Shown one piece after another: positions 1 through 12,181 of a stretch of DNA of 64,000 nt (its first letter is position 1; each line of letters opens with the position of its first letter). Source of the DNA: Xylona heveae TC161 (taxonomy: Eukaryota > Ascomycota > Xylonomycetes > Xylonales > Xylonaceae); the NCBI RefSeq assembly GCF_001619985.1, contig NW_017264198.1, positions 62,001 through 126,000 of the forward strand. The letters run 5' to 3'. The position numbers and the translations under genes are program-made. The notes beneath the pieces are model-generated. The model was given only the letters and a program-made list of their open reading frames with translations, did not search any database and had not been told where the DNA came from.

Positions 1-1879
1 GGTGTTTTTGGCCGGCCAAGAGAATGTATGCTTCGTTATACAGTGTGACCATATCTTCGCCCCAATACAATGCGGCTGGATGTGGACTTGCCATGATTAG
101 GTTGCACATCTGCCGCAAATCAGCCGGCCACGTCTCCATAGGCCCTAAACTAGTCGACGCCCAATCAACACTCCGGGCAAACTGTATGTGCGAAGGTAGA
201 TCGGGAGAATTCGCAAGTCGTGTCCAGTCAAAAAATCCCCGGTCTAAGGCAGATCGCGGACTGACAAGTGCTTCGGACAGCACGGTGCTCGCACTAGGTA
301 GAGGAAGACTTGCTGGAGCCGGGGAACCTTGCTCAAACATGAAGATCTCAGTGTCCTGAAGATTGCCAGGCGAAGGCTCGGGAAGCCCCAACCCTTCCTT
401 ACGCGTGCTATGGGAAATTCCAGGAGACTCAATGGTCGAGAGCGGGGGGTCCTCGGAATTCACTGCTCCATGTACGGTACCTATGGTTGCCAAGGGCACA
501 CCGGAAAAGTAATCCTGCGGCTCCTCTGGATCCTTGGTCTCCACCTCCATGTCATTTCGGCGACCATCGACCGATAAAGTTGCAGAAACGATTGAAGTCT
601 CCGTGAGGGGTGGATTTGAATAGTCCGCAGAAGAACCCTCAGAGGGGAGAGTTCCAGCCGGCGGAACTACCTGGGCCTTAATTATGCGAAACCTCTTCCT
701 CATTGTCAAACTGGTCCATGTGACGCCTGCGTGAGTAAATGGAGGCAGGTTCGCATCGACAGACTTTGATTCTGTGACCAAGGCGGTGGCCCAGGCTTTG
801 AACTCGGAGAAGACGGAAGAAGACGACGACGTCGATGATGAAGGGGGTCCGGGCCCAGGCGACATGGGCGTTATGCCTTCACCAGCAATGGACCTCAAAA
901 GTCGGCCAGATGCGCGCAAGGCTGAATTTGCGAACAGAATATGTAGAGGACCAGGGCCGTAGTTGGTAGCATTTGCAAGGTCAATGACAAAGCATGCTCG
1001 ATCGTCATGCTCCAGAAATTCAGCCAAACCAACCTGAGCGAGGAGCTGCAGGCCCGGAGCGTGTTCGCCAAGGTCGGGAGTGATACTTCGAGGCAAGTTG
1101 ATGCGGTTGAATGAGGCACGACTGCCAGGCGTGCTAGTTGCCCGAGGTGGGCTCCCACCAGCGAAGCTGCCACGCGCGAGCGTAACCGTCTTCACGGTGG
1201 TATCTTCGCCACGCGCTTTGCTCAGCATCTTGGCTCCAGCTTCCTCGGTTGAGAATCGGGGTGGCAGCGGCGGCCTTGCTCGGGACTTGCGCGAGAAGAA
1301 GAGCGGCGACGGGGGGCCTGGGTTGGTGTTGACAGCGCCGCGGTTGAACAAGGCTGAATCGAGCGAGTGACGAGACCTCAGCCACTGCCGTTTTCTTCGT
1401 CGGTGTAAGCCGTGATCCGCACTCTTGGTCGAGTCGAGGTTCTGTGCCTCAAGTGGCAGGGAGGCCTTCCTCTTTCTACCCGCAATGGTCGGCACGGAGG
1501 ACTTTGGGGACAGAGGCGCTCCGCTCAGAGACGAAGATGAGGAAGACGGCTCAGTAGATTCCGCCTTAGGGCGTGTATTCGAGGTGGACCACGACCATGA
1601 TGTCGACTGCGAGAGGTTCTGGTGAGTAGGATGGCGGTGGGTATGCCCTGGAGTTGGTTCCGACGGCGTAACAGAAGGATGGTAGAACGGGCGGGGGCTG
1701 TATCCACGATCTGCAGAGGAGTTTGGCGGGCGAAAGGGTTGAGGAGTTGAATAAGCAGCTGCTTGGCTGGGTGTCGCGGGTGTATGACGCTTCTGACTCT
1801 GATCTGGACGCGAGGGAGAGTGGTTTTGGCCACGATTGGAGTCTCGTGGAACGGTGAAGATGGATCTGGGGTTATTCAT
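1..1879 (-). CDS. Hybrid sensor histidine kinase, N-terminal part (3' end outside window)
   Basis: The frame is open without interruption from the ATG at 1879 to the window edge, about 626 codons, so only the N-terminal part is present. Residues 1-250 are low complexity and rich in Ser, Pro and basic residues. A folded segment follows, with a PAS-like piece around LQLLAQVGLAEFLEHDD. Near the edge comes the block DWASTSLGPMETWPADLRQM, then a PAS-like stretch with SPHPAALYWGEDMVTLYNEAY and LAGQKH. That block is typical of the input domains of fungal hybrid histidine kinases; by family knowledge the HATPase and receiver domains would follow outside the window. The likely role is a cytosolic phosphorelay sensor. 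I could not assign it to a named kinase group. The start is the first in-frame ATG after an in-frame stop-free leader, so an upstream coding exon cannot be excluded. Confidence 0.8.
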   Translation of the reverse strand, partial: MNNPRSIFTVPRDSNRGQNHSPSRPDQSQKRHTPATPSQAAAYSTPQPFRPPNSSADRGYSPRPFYHPSVTPSEPTPGHTHRHPTHQNLSQSTSWSWSTSNTRPKAESTEPSSSSSSLSGAPLSPKSSVPTIAGRKRKASLPLEAQNLDSTKSADHGLHRRRKRQWLRSRHSLDSALFNRGAVNTNPGPPSPLFFSRKSRARPPLPPRFSTEEAGAKMLSKARGEDTTVKTVTLARGSFAGGSPPRATSTPGSRASFNRINLPRSITPDLGEHAPGLQLLAQVGLAEFLEHDDRACFVIDLANATNYGPGPLHILFANSALRASGRLLRSIAGEGITPMSPGPGPPSSSTSSSSSVFSEFKAWATALVTESKSVDANLPPFTHAGVTWTSLTMRKRFRIIKAQVVPPAGTLPSEGSSADYSNPPLTETSIVSATLSVDGRRNDMEVETKDPEEPQDYFSGVPLATIGTVHGAVNSEDPPLSTIESPGISHSTRKEGLGLPEPSPGNLQDTEIFMFEQGSPAPASLPLPSASTVLSEALVSPRSALDRGFFDWTRLANSPDLPSHIQFARSVDWASTSLGPMETWPADLRQMCNLIMASPHPAALYWGEDMVTLYNEAYILLAGQKH

Positions 1880-2019
1880 GAACGTAGAAGCGCCACAGCC
1901 TCGGCACGCCTCGTCCTGATGAAACGCAGGATGAATGACAGGTAAAGGGATTCAACCAAGTTTGTCAGTTTGGCGACAGTAGTAAATGGCGAGAGACGAC
2001 GGATGTGGCGCTCCCACAT
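1876..2019 (-). other. Upstream reading frame overlapping the kinase start codon
   Basis: A 47-codon frame starts at the ATG at 2019 and ends with TGA at 1876-1878. Its stop and the kinase ATG share the bases TCATGA. The predicted peptide begins MWERHIRRLSPF. It lies in another frame from the kinase, so translating it would be expected to lower or couple initiation at 1879. It could instead be a chance frame in the 5' UTR. Confidence 0.4.
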
Positions 2020-3858
2020 GGTCTAAGATGGGAGTCAAGGGAGCAGCCGAGAGACGGAGAGATCGATGGAAGATGATGGAGATTCTGATTGATCGACGGC
2101 AAATCGACTAGGATTGAGTCAATCGGCCTTTTTTTTACGCCTCAACCAGAGTCACCCACAACTGTCAGTAGAGCGATTTCTGTCACTTTCCTTCCACTGA
2201 AATTTTGAATTGGTCAATGCCGTCGGGATATGGAGATAGTTGGGTAGCCATGACGGAAACAACAGGGTGCGGGGTGGAGCATTTTGAGGGAGAGTATAAC
2301 AATATTCAGACCATTAGTGCACGGGTCCATTTTAGGGAAGATCAGCCGGGAGAGTAACTAGTTTCTTGCGCTGCTTAGCAGATTTGGATATCCTTTAGAG
2401 AAGCAGACAGAATCTGCATGCAGATTGCTCATTGCAAAACAGGGATTATGTTCACGTTCATTTGTCGTTATTGTCGAGGTGAGCAATGCTGGAAAAGGAA
2501 TGGATAGTTGTGATAACGTCTCGCGCTACGACTCAAAACTGTTGGATGGCAAACCATAGCGCTCTTTCTGGCCTTTACGGAAATTTAGTTTCCTTTTGAC
2601 TGCCTGCCAAAAATCAAAGACGTGCAGTACAATAGGATTCACCCCAGTAGAGCTCGTTCGTGGGCCGCTCTCCCCTGCTTCCAGTATGAAGAAGGACTGG
2701 GCGTTGATGAAGTCCCATTTAGACGACCAATTAAGGGGAACGCCAAAGACTTAGGAGGCGGAGTCTTTCAAGGTCTAGATTTCTCCTATGAAACTTCACC
2801 CTTTCCCAGTGTCGAAGAATATTAAGCTATCTGGTCCATCTGAGCGGCTGCAGCAACTACCTACCGTAGGTAAATCCCTAGCCAAGAGTAGCAGTAGAAA
2901 AAAAGTACCTACCTCAGTAGTGCAACAACAGCAACCGAGCGAAAACTTCACTGCTGCTGTTGCGCTCAGATGATAAATCCCAAGTGGGAGGCATAGTTGA
3001 TTTGCCAAGGGTCTCAGGTTTCAATCGCCATGCACAGTCAATCAGTCCTGAAACTTAGGTATGAAAGAACAAGTCTTCGAGGCAGCGAGACAAGAGGTGC
3101 TTGTCAAGGCCGATATGTTGCCGGGTTTCAGTTTCACGACAGTCTTGCCTTAACAAAACAGTTTCTGCACTGTAATCAGGTCTACGCACAGCCTTTTCGC
3201 AGTCTCTAAACTTATGGACAGCGTAGAGTACCGCAGCAGAAGTTGCTGGAAAGAATGTTGACACACACGCGCGCACGCACACACACGTAAACACAAAGAT
3301 AAGGAAAAATCATATTTCCAATGAAAAGATAGGTAGAAATAAGTAAAGCAAAAGAAAACTCCAATTGTGAGCCAGGCCACACTTGATAACCCAAAAGAAA
3401 GACAGATGCAGTATGAAAATGCACAAATATTTGTTGCAAGCCAGAACCTGAGAGCTTGATCAGATGTGAGATGACGCCATGAGTTAGGAAATCCAATGAC
3501 AATGCCAAAAAAGAAAAAAGAATGCTTCACAAATGAGAATGACACATGCGAGATAAAAGGGGTGGAGTCTGCCAAGCCCAAAGAATGCTGAGTATCGGAG
3601 CCAGGCAGTCGTTACAAGCTATATACTATGTACGATGATCGAAAGTATTGACAGAACTACAACCCAGGGTATTGCCATAGTGTGGCCTAGCTTTGAGATT
3701 GAGTGCTTCGTCTTGCTTTGGAGAGGAAGGAAGATGATGAGGGGATTGGGGAGAAGAGAGAGCAAGCTCAGCTCTGACAGAACTTGGCTTTTGCCATGAC
3801 CTAGAGGAAACAGGCTGTCTGGCCTTTCTTCTGCCCGCAGAAGAATTTTGCTGTCATT
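2020..3858. other. Intergenic region between kinase promoter and orphan gene 3' end
   Basis: No coding frame with protein-like composition was found. It should contain the kinase promoter and the 3' UTR of the gene at 3859-5355. It includes a CA/CG-rich simple repeat at 3261-3290. Short frames of up to 143 codons around 3150-3580 have no recognisable domain. Confidence 0.6.
3261..3290. repeat. CA/CG simple repeat
   Basis: Alternating purine-pyrimidine dinucleotides (AC and GC) run for about 30 bases. It is a microsatellite in non-coding DNA; no function is visible. Confidence 0.8.
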
Positions 3859-5355
3859 TTATACAGCATGGCTGACTTTCCTTCCGATCTTGAACACCCT
3901 CGTCCGAAGCCAAGTCCAGAAGCCCATCCATTTGCTCTTGATGGCACGTTTGGTCGTTATATTCGATGCCGGGCCTGCAGCATCCACGTACACATTTGGA
4001 GTTGGAGGTGGAATATCGCGACTTTGTACAGGGGTCAAACCAGCGAATTCACGGCCCGGTAATGAATCGATTTTCTCGTTCAACGAGCTACTGGTGCGTC
4101 GAGCTCGAAACTCCCGCGATTCGGATTTGCGACGCTCGCCTTCTTCTTGTTTTTCGCGCTTGCGATGTTCACGACATGCTGCTTTATATTCATCTTCCTC
4201 GGCCTTGCGAGCCTTGGCTTCTTCCTTCTCGCTAAACGCCTGTCTGGCAGCTCGAATGGACGCAGCTCGAGAGGCGGGATCGAGAGGTTCGCGAGTACGG
4301 ATTCGAAACCCTCGATCCAGGGATGATCGCGTGCTTGGGGAAGCCGTGTCAACAGAGCGGAGAGTGTCGGTCCGGGCTCGAATGGAATAGGGGGAATTCA
4401 AGAGACTCGTTTGCGATCCATGGCCGATGCGTGGCACCGAGTTCATGCTCGTTTGCACGCGAAGAGGGGGTCGTTGAACAGGAGCGCTGCCACCAATCGA
4501 CAACGATCGCCGGGGAGCGGCCGTTTCGTAGATAACATCTGCTTCCTCTTCTGGTGGCTCACTACTCATGATAGAAGTTGAATGGGAGTGGCCAAGGGAA
4601 GGCGTGTACGGTCGGGGCGTTTGGCGCATAGGGTGTATATATTGCCCACTGGGACGGCGCGCGCTCGATGCCGTCTGGCTTGAGAACTGGGAGGTGCCAC
4701 TGCTTGATCGCTGATGATATCCACCACGCGGAACAGCGTGACTGAAATTCACATCCGCCGCCGACTGTGTAGGCACGCCCATATCCGACCCGTATATGCC
4801 CAAGCCTGGTAGAGCTTCGTTATCCGCTGCGGATCGGGACAAGTCCAGGGAGCTCCTTTCCCGAGGGGCAAGTTTGCGTAAGAGGGGCTTTATTTTTGTG
4901 GTTGAAGTCGGCTTCAATGTTGTATTGGGGAAATGATCAGGTCCATCGTGATCGTCACTTGCATAGGGGAAAGAATCCATGTCATGGTGGTTTGCACTGG
5001 TCGCGTCTGGGCTCTGAACGGACGAGGTTGAGTTCCCCCGCCTGTGCAACTTTCCGTGAACGAAAGCGGACCGCGAAGCAGAAATGGCTCCATGACTTGA
5101 CGATCGCACCTTTGGTATCGTCATGGCCGCCGGAGAGTGCGACATGGCCGGAGACATTTCTTGAGGGGGTTTCGGATCCAATTTGTAGTTGAATCCATCA
5201 GACGGGGTCGAGACCGAGTACGAGGTGTCTGTTGGTAATGATTCAGTGCAGGACGAGGTCGCCGCCGCGTCAGTAGAAATCGAGTGACGGGAAAGTGTAC
5301 TGCTCCCAGTCCGCAGCGATGAGAGCGAAGGGCGAACGGGACGCGTCTTCACCAT
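3859..5355 (-). CDS. Ser-rich fungal protein with basic coiled-coil segment, unknown function
   Basis: Single-exon gene of 498 aa starting at the ATG at 5355; an upstream in-frame GTG at 5379 is not a likely start. The first 300 residues are low complexity (Ser, Thr, Pro, Gly). Residues of about 350-430 form a charged helical stretch rich in Glu, Lys and Arg (RQAFSEKEEAKARKAEEDEY onward) that could make a coiled coil. The C-terminus is compact and basic, with KSKWMGFWTWLRTRVFKIGR, which looks like a conserved anchoring or binding motif. There is no signal peptide and no long membrane helix. I do not recognise the family. The composition resembles cytoskeletal or cell-cortex scaffold proteins, but that is only a guess. 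Confidence 0.75.
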   Translation of the reverse strand: MVKTRPVRPSLSSLRTGSSTLSRHSISTDAAATSSCTESLPTDTSYSVSTPSDGFNYKLDPKPPQEMSPAMSHSPAAMTIPKVRSSSHGAISASRSAFVHGKLHRRGNSTSSVQSPDATSANHHDMDSFPYASDDHDGPDHFPNTTLKPTSTTKIKPLLRKLAPRERSSLDLSRSAADNEALPGLGIYGSDMGVPTQSAADVNFSHAVPRGGYHQRSSSGTSQFSSQTASSARRPSGQYIHPMRQTPRPYTPSLGHSHSTSIMSSEPPEEEADVIYETAAPRRSLSIGGSAPVQRPPLRVQTSMNSVPRIGHGSQTSLLNSPYSIRARTDTLRSVDTASPSTRSSLDRGFRIRTREPLDPASRAASIRAARQAFSEKEEAKARKAEEDEYKAACREHRKREKQEEGERRKSESREFRARRTSSSLNEKIDSLPGREFAGLTPVQSRDIPPPTPNVYVDAAGPASNITTKRAIKSKWMGFWTWLRTRVFKIGRKVSHAV

Positions 5356-8300
5356 GCTCAGCGTTGTATGCGCCGCCACGAAGCCTCAGCGCCGCGCAAC
5401 ACAATGAGGCTCAGAGACACCAAAATCGGGTCAGCCTCGTAGCGAGAATGCCATGATCATAACAAACGCTTTATCTCTCGAATGTATTGTTTTTGTTTGG
5501 AGCAATGTGGGATGATGAGAGATTGTTTTGGTGATCAGACAAATAGAAAGGGTCTGAACCTTGTGTCTATTTTGAAAGGACTGCAGGCGAAGCACAAACA
5601 GACGACGATCCTCTCCAAGAAACAGACTTCCCACCGCACCCTTCAAGAGACGGATAGCTAACCAGTCTCTCCTCACCGTATGAGATGTGGGGAGGTAGGC
5701 GGGTTATAGGTCGGCCGAACTCAGGTCTAGCGCTCACTGCCGACCGTCGGACCAGGCTCGTTGGTGGTGCCGGACTGGCACAAGTCCGACAACTTAGCCA
5801 GGGTTTTGCGAGACCGCAAATAAGAATGACAACACCTTCGGACACTCGGAAGTGGCAGCGCAATGGCTGTTTATCTTAACCGATTTTGGATGCGCCTCAT
5901 AGCACGAGCTCTTCACCGACCCTGTTGTAGGGGGCTGCCCTCATGGATTTGGGGATGATAGCCTGTTGCGTCTTTTGCTGGAGGTACTCGCAATGCACAA
6001 AATCGTCTGTATTGGAGATGTTTTCATTAGACTGATGGGCGTAGGTTATGGACACAGGACAAAGACTGTCCATCAATACGATGATTTAACTCTGTATCCC
6101 CCCAAGGTTCCTCGGGATGGTTTTAAATCCGAAGATGATGGAGAGGATCAAGTGAATTAGGAGGGCGTGATAGCGCACTTGAGCTACATATGGCTCGTCC
6201 GGGACGGAATTATCGGCGCAAATGTATTATTCGCTTGGGTGATAAGGGTGCCTCAACCCTCAACCCTTTCAAGCCACTGACATACTGTAAATGTCAAACC
6301 GATCGAGAATGGTTCATTAACCGCCGCCCACTCGAACTTTACGAGAGAGTGTTTGCCCAGTATAGGAAGATCTGACCTTCTCCCTTCTCACTCATGATCC
6401 CCCTTTTAGTTGCCTCCATTGGTCGGAGGCCGGTCTTTGAGGTTGCGAGGTGAAAGAGGAGTGGACTGTTCGGTAAGAGGAGAACGACATGGGGAGGCTT
6501 CGGGGGGCCTAACGGACCCGCCGGATGCGGTGGAGTCTCGGCTGGAGAGCACGAGCGAGGGAGGGCACTACAGTAGTACAGCACAGTGTAGAGACGAGAA
6601 GAGGGGAAAGCACTGAGGGGGACCAGGACTGGAGGAGGAATCGAAGCGATGCCTGTGCGGCAAAGATGAGCGAGGCAAGATCGAGGGTCCCATGGAACGA
6701 TAAATGACCTAAAATTCCCGTGGAAACCGAGATGCTCGCCGTCGAAAATCTTTCACTCAAACAGCAGCACCCGCGTTGCAATTCCACATCCGTTTGGGTT
6801 TGGGATCGACAGGGACGCCCCCTAGCCGGGCCAGAGCTATACTACCTAATGTACCGTACTCTGGTAATTATATTCGCACAGTGAACGACCAAAGATGTAC
6901 ATCACCCTTGATGGCAGCGTTCAAGAGCTTACAAGTATGCTCTGTCCATCAGGTAGGGTACTGGGTAAAGAAAAGGGCCGGAGCACCCTTCGATTCAGCA
7001 CTGCCCCGATATACCATTCAGAGGAAAGGAATCGTGCTTTTCAGTTGCAACACGAAAACTACGGTACTTGAGGAAGACCCACCCAATCATGCTACTTGCT
7101 CAACTCACTCAGGTATCACCGGGGTAACCTGGACGGGACGAAGAGGGTGCGATCTGAACCGAGTGGTAACCTTCCGAACCGAAACGTTTTAGCCGTCATC
7201 GTTGACAGCCCCTTCAACCCCCACTTCGCTCCTCTACTCCGTACAGTCTCTACGAGCATACCTTCCAAGCTTGGCTGGGGCAGGTTCTCTTATTCATAAC
7301 AACCCGATTTGCACGCTCCGCAAGTCATAACTATACGGTAGGGACATACTCCGTTAGAGAATCGTAACGGGGATCTACTGTCTCCTCTGCATCGCCCAAG
7401 ACCCTTTCTCTGCGTAACTGCATATGATGGATGTTGAAGCTAAGAAGCCCAAGTCAAATTTCATTGAAAATTTTCATTCTTCTGTGGAGCTGGTTGGGAC
7501 CACTGCAGGAAAAGAAAAAGGGGTTTCTTAGTCAATGATTATTTACATTGTTTTTTTGCAAACCCGCTCCTAAGTATAAATTGTTAAAGTCATGGCAAAT
7601 TGAAATGGGTCCATGTTATTGGCGACGAGCTACAGCATGTTGAAGGTCTTGTAGACTATCCGAGTTACTTCGGGAATGTTTCTCTCATATGCCAGTGGTA
7701 CTCTGTATACCTCTATACGGGAGACGGCTTGATTTGAAGATGACAAGACACTGGACACGCGGAAATTTAACCGAAAAGGGCGCTCTCTTGCCAGTTCGAT
7801 ACTCCTTACAATAGGAAACTTGCACTCTGGGTTAAGTAAACTGCTTAACTCATTACAGAGAGACGCGGGCCGCCCTTTCCTTCTCCAGCTGGGACCCTGC
7901 CGATAGTCTGGTCGCTATGAGCTCCTCCACACGTGGGTTCATGTGTACCTTGAGGGGGGATTTCCCCAGACTATAATTCTCCGCAGTAAACATCCCACGA
8001 TCTTCTCTCCGTCTGCATGATTTGATACCAAAACATGCCGCAAATTTCGCATATTTTGCCCTCAAGCGGCGCTCACCATTCGAAGCGCCTTGTGCCCAGA
8101 AATGCCAAGATGCCCCATCTGCGGGAAGGCCAACCATCGGTTGGACACAAATCAACCGCACGCTGCTCGTTACAGCATTGCCCCTCGGCTCCACCGAGCC
8201 CCACTATCCGTGTTGTTCCAAAACAACTGACAACGTCACCAGACCCTCAGTCTCTGCTTTATTCACAAGTCTCCTGCTTTTTATTCTCCTTGAATGTTGC

Positions 8301-8451
8301 GATCCCACATCTTCTTGGAGCGACTTGAGTACCCTGATCATCCTGTTGTCGCGCTTTAGATTTTGTCAACTTTGTCCCGTTCGGCCTGGAGCTTCTTGTC
8401 AGATTCCAAGAGAGCTTCTGTCGAACGAAGATTTCCGCAGGCCTCACCACC
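5356..8451. other. Long intergenic region (3.1 kb) between divergent genes
   Basis: This region separates the minus-strand orphan (start 5355) from plus-strand Het-C (start 8452), so it carries both promoters. Short frames occur (for example 138 codons at 6776-7192), but they have no domain, no splice-supported extension and ordinary non-coding composition. No RNA gene or mobile element was recognised. Confidence 0.55.
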
Positions 8452-11400
8452 ATGTCGAATTCCTCGCGGTCTTTGGTCTTTTGGGCGGCCTTGCTCTTTC
8501 TCTGTTTCTGTGTTTGTCCATCAAATGCTTTTGGGGCGGGGAATATCGCATCAACAGCTCGCATAGAAGGCCACAACTTTCGCCATGGAGATATTGAGGA
8601 TACCCTTCTCACCTTGCTCCTCTCGCGAGCGGCAGGAGGCAAAAAGTTTACCAAGATGGCTGTAGCACATAGCTACTTTGGAAACTGGATGAGAGATTAC
8701 AGTCAAGCCGTCGATGTCGGGACCGTCAAGATGGTCAGCTCTGAGGCTATCCGTATCCTGTTGTGGGTTCTGGGCTTTCTCAGCTTCGGCTATGGAACAA
8801 AGGAATTTGAGGTCACCTCAGAACGACTTGGTTGTTATCGTCCTGAAGAACACATTGACAATCCAAAAGACTACGCCGATAATGTTGATGCTCGTCAGTA
8901 CGATCGCCGCCTGCGTGGACCAGTAGACGAAGAGCGTGAGCTCTCCGTCGACCATCGCGTAAGGATTCTCGCTTTCCGATTGAAGCTTGATCCAAGCTAA
9001 TTTAGGTCTGCAGACTGGTTTGAAGAATTATATCGCTTCTGAAGGCCTCGGAATCACGACCTCTGCAGGGTTTGTACGAGAGACGTACGGCCGAAGCATC
9101 TACTTTGGTCGCCGCTATGCACACACGAAGAATCATGCCGACCTTTATGAAGCTCTTCGACTTTTGGGCACTGCAAATCACACTCTCGAGTAAGGAAAGA
9201 CAGAAAATGGTATAATGGCACAGGGCTTGAATTTGCTGATTTTTGAAACAGGGACTATTCTGCCCATTCAAATTATACCGAGTTGGCGCTAATTGAATTG
9301 GGAGAGCGAGACATTTTTCCGCATGTGGGACGACGTACGCAGCTCAATATTCCCGGTGCCCGACATGCCGTTTGGCCAATCGTCACAGGCACTTTTGGCG
9401 GCGTCGATTTTCTTCATTCGGTCATGGGAGAATTTTCGGATAAGGCTACCCAGTCGGAAATTCAGGAACTCGAAGGCACTCTGCAGAATTCTCAACAAAA
9501 CTCCAACTCGAGTCTGCTTCAAGAGCTACTGGACAAGTTGCCGTCTGGGATTTTTGGAGGTAAAGACCAGGCCGGCAAGGTCAACGAGCTCCAAGCAAAT
9601 TCCCAGGCGGCGCAGATGCAGAATATGCACATCACGCCCCGAGAGCCGGAAGAGTGGACCAAACAGCTCAACAATATCTCAAAGCAAATCTACCCTATCC
9701 TTGAATTCCATGATGACATTCTGAAGTCCATTGCCGAGTTCATTGAGAAGATTCCCATCCTTCCCGATCTCATTGAACAGCTACAGGATCAGATCAACAT
9801 GTTTGTCTTTTCTCTCTTGGCCCCTTTTATACTCCCCATCATCAACCAGGTGAAGGCCGAGCTTTCTACCGGGTCCTCTGAGGTAATTCAGAGCAGCCGG
9901 GAAAAACAGCTCATTGTTTTCAACGACGATCATTCTACCGACCCGACTCATTCGATGCTTTCCAAGGACCACTTTTCAAACATTCTTAATGAGCCGGCCG
10001 GTAAGGTTGCCTGTCAGGTTCTCAAATGGGCTGTCCCGCAAGTGATTGCTTGTTGGGATGATGAGCGTATCGATGTAGAGCGGACGATGAACCGCATTGT
10101 CCATGGCGTCTTTCACCATCCGGCGCTTCGGGACTACGGTGATGATGGAGCACGAGATGGACGCCAACTCATGTTCTCAGTCGTACAACAGTGGTGGGGC
10201 GAAAAGAATGACGAGGAACGGGATATACTGAGAGACCAGCTTAGTCGAGATGGCGTTCAGACCGGCCGAAACCACAAAGAGGGAGTCGAAGATTGTGGCC
10301 ATGGCTGCGGGAAACCTCTCGGGATGCCAAATGCAATGTCATTCGGTAATAACGCGGGCTCCAACCACGGCGGTGGAGGAGGCGTTCTAGGGCAGGTTCA
10401 GCAGGCTCTCGGTCAAGAAGGTGGCGGAAACGGGAACCACAATGGGAACTCCATGGGCGGATTAGGCAAACTTGCTGGCGATGCAGTTGGTGGAGGGGCC
10501 CTAGGGGGTCTCGTGGGTGGCCTAGTCGGTTCTGCTGGCGCCAACCTGCTCGGCTCAGCGTTCAAAGGCCGTGAAAACAAGACGCAAATCTTTGAGAACG
10601 AAGGCTATGGGGAGGACAATTCTTACCAGCAGAGCTACACGCAGACCAGTCACCACCCACAAAGCTACGCTGGAGACGAAGAAAGATATGGTCAGGCGCA
10701 ATATACTCAGTCTGCCTATCCCGATGGAGGTCGACGCCAGGATTATCAAAGATACGAGCAGTTTGGCCGTCAAGGTGACACCGGATATGGCTACGAAGAA
10801 AGAGTGGACACCCGGCCAAGCTATGGTGGTGGCTATGAGGAGAGAGTAGAGACGCGATATGAGAGACCTGCACAGCAGTGGGAGAGTGAGGTTCGAAGAG
10901 AAGACAGACGGCAAGATGAGGACTTTTCATTTGCCGAGGGCAGGTAAGTTTACCTGTATCTGAAGTATAGCCCTGCTTAAGCTGATCATTCATAGTCGTT
11001 ATGAATCCAATTCTGGTAATGACCAAGAACGTTATGGCTCGGGCGACGATGGACGGGAGTCACATCATAAACATAAGCACCATCACCATCATAAGAAACA
11101 TCACGGCAGCGATAATGACTCAGATAACGAGTCTCGTCAGAGATATCATGGCAACAGGTATGGGGAAGAGAACGTGGGTTATGGGGAGCCGAGCGGATTC
11201 TCTGAGGAACCGCGTTTCCAGGAGCGCCCTGCCTACGATGGATACGAGAGCAGATCTGGACGACAGGAATATGGCGGTGAATTCGGGGGCGGAAGACGTG
11301 AATATGGAAATGAATATGAAAGATTCGAGGAACCGAGTGGCTTTGAAAGACGCTTTGAGGAACCGCCGGCTTTTGAAGCTCGGGAAGGTTTTGGTTCACG

Positions 11401-11542
11401 AGGCTACGATGAAGGAGGTTTTGAGGGCCGAGGATATGCTGGGCGGGAAGCATTGGAGCGTGGTGAGGAGTATGGAGATGACCGTGGCTATGGGGTGCCA
11501 GAGGAGTTTGGGGAGCGCAGACGATATGGGGACGAGTACTAG
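8452..11542 (+). CDS. hetC: Het-C heterokaryon incompatibility protein
   Basis: Four exons: 8452-8958, 9014-9189, 9252-10943 and 10996-11542, giving 973 aa with consistent phases. The protein has an N-terminal signal peptide (hydrophobic core SLVFWAALLFLCFCVC). The Het-C domain covers roughly residues 25-600, with GNWMRDYSQAVDVG, ELSVDHRTGLKNYIASEG across the first junction, EDYSAHSNYTELALIELGER across the second, and IVTGTFGGVDFLHSVMGEF. After that comes a Gly-rich segment, then a long Tyr/Arg/Glu/Gly-rich tail with a His-rich patch (HHKHKHHHHHKKHH). In Neurospora het-c, alleles that differ in a short variable segment trigger vegetative incompatibility. Whether this copy is polymorphic cannot be seen here. 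Family membership is certain; an incompatibility role is inference. Confidence 0.95.
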
Positions 11543-12181
11543 TGTAGAAACACGAGGGTCACTTGGCTGGAGAAACAAGTTGGAGCTTTCCTAACGCTAA
11601 GAAATATATTGATTATGATCATTAAATAGATCCCTGACCTTACTGAGCTTTCGGCTCAAGGAATTTAAAATTTAATCTGGGAAACACGAAGCACTGCCCT
11701 CTTTGGGAACGAGGAACCTCAGTAAAACTTGAGGAATGCACGTGACTGCATTGTCGTCTCCCGTAGCGAAACGGGGGTTGACAGTGTAGAAACCCCCTTA
11801 CGGCTAATTGGCCACAATACGCCTACTCGTACAATGAACACATACCCACAGTCACCCAACTTCACCCTTCCTCCCCCACTTCTCGCACCTCTTTCCGCTT
11901 TTTGCGCCACTGGACTCTTCACCTTGACCTTGACAACTTTCTACTACTGGCCAGATACACCACTGCCAAACGACTTCGACTGACCTTACCTTCACGTCGT
12001 GCATCGAAAACTCCGGTATTGCTCCTTCGTTCTCTCGCGCACAACTGCCACCCTTCTCGCGCCAACAGTGCAATTTACTACCAAAACAATCGTACAATCG
12101 TCACCCTCTAGGGACGACGGTTGTATGCCTCCGCCTTAATATACCCTTCCCTTGGTTCAGCTACTTAATTCAGTCGTCAAA
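11543..12181. other. Intergenic region, Het-C 3' UTR and Clr5-gene promoter
   Basis: This is a stretch of 639 bases between two plus-strand genes. The second half (about 11840-12080) is pyrimidine-rich (CT-rich) on the plus strand, as is common just upstream of fungal transcription starts. No gene was seen. Confidence 0.6.

Noticed and set aside
6776-7192. 138-codon frame in the intergenic region before Het-C
   Set aside because: No domain, no supporting splice sites and mixed composition; most likely chance.
8022-8597. 191-codon frame overlapping the Het-C start
   Set aside because: It overlaps the well-supported Het-C signal-peptide exon in another frame and has no family resemblance.
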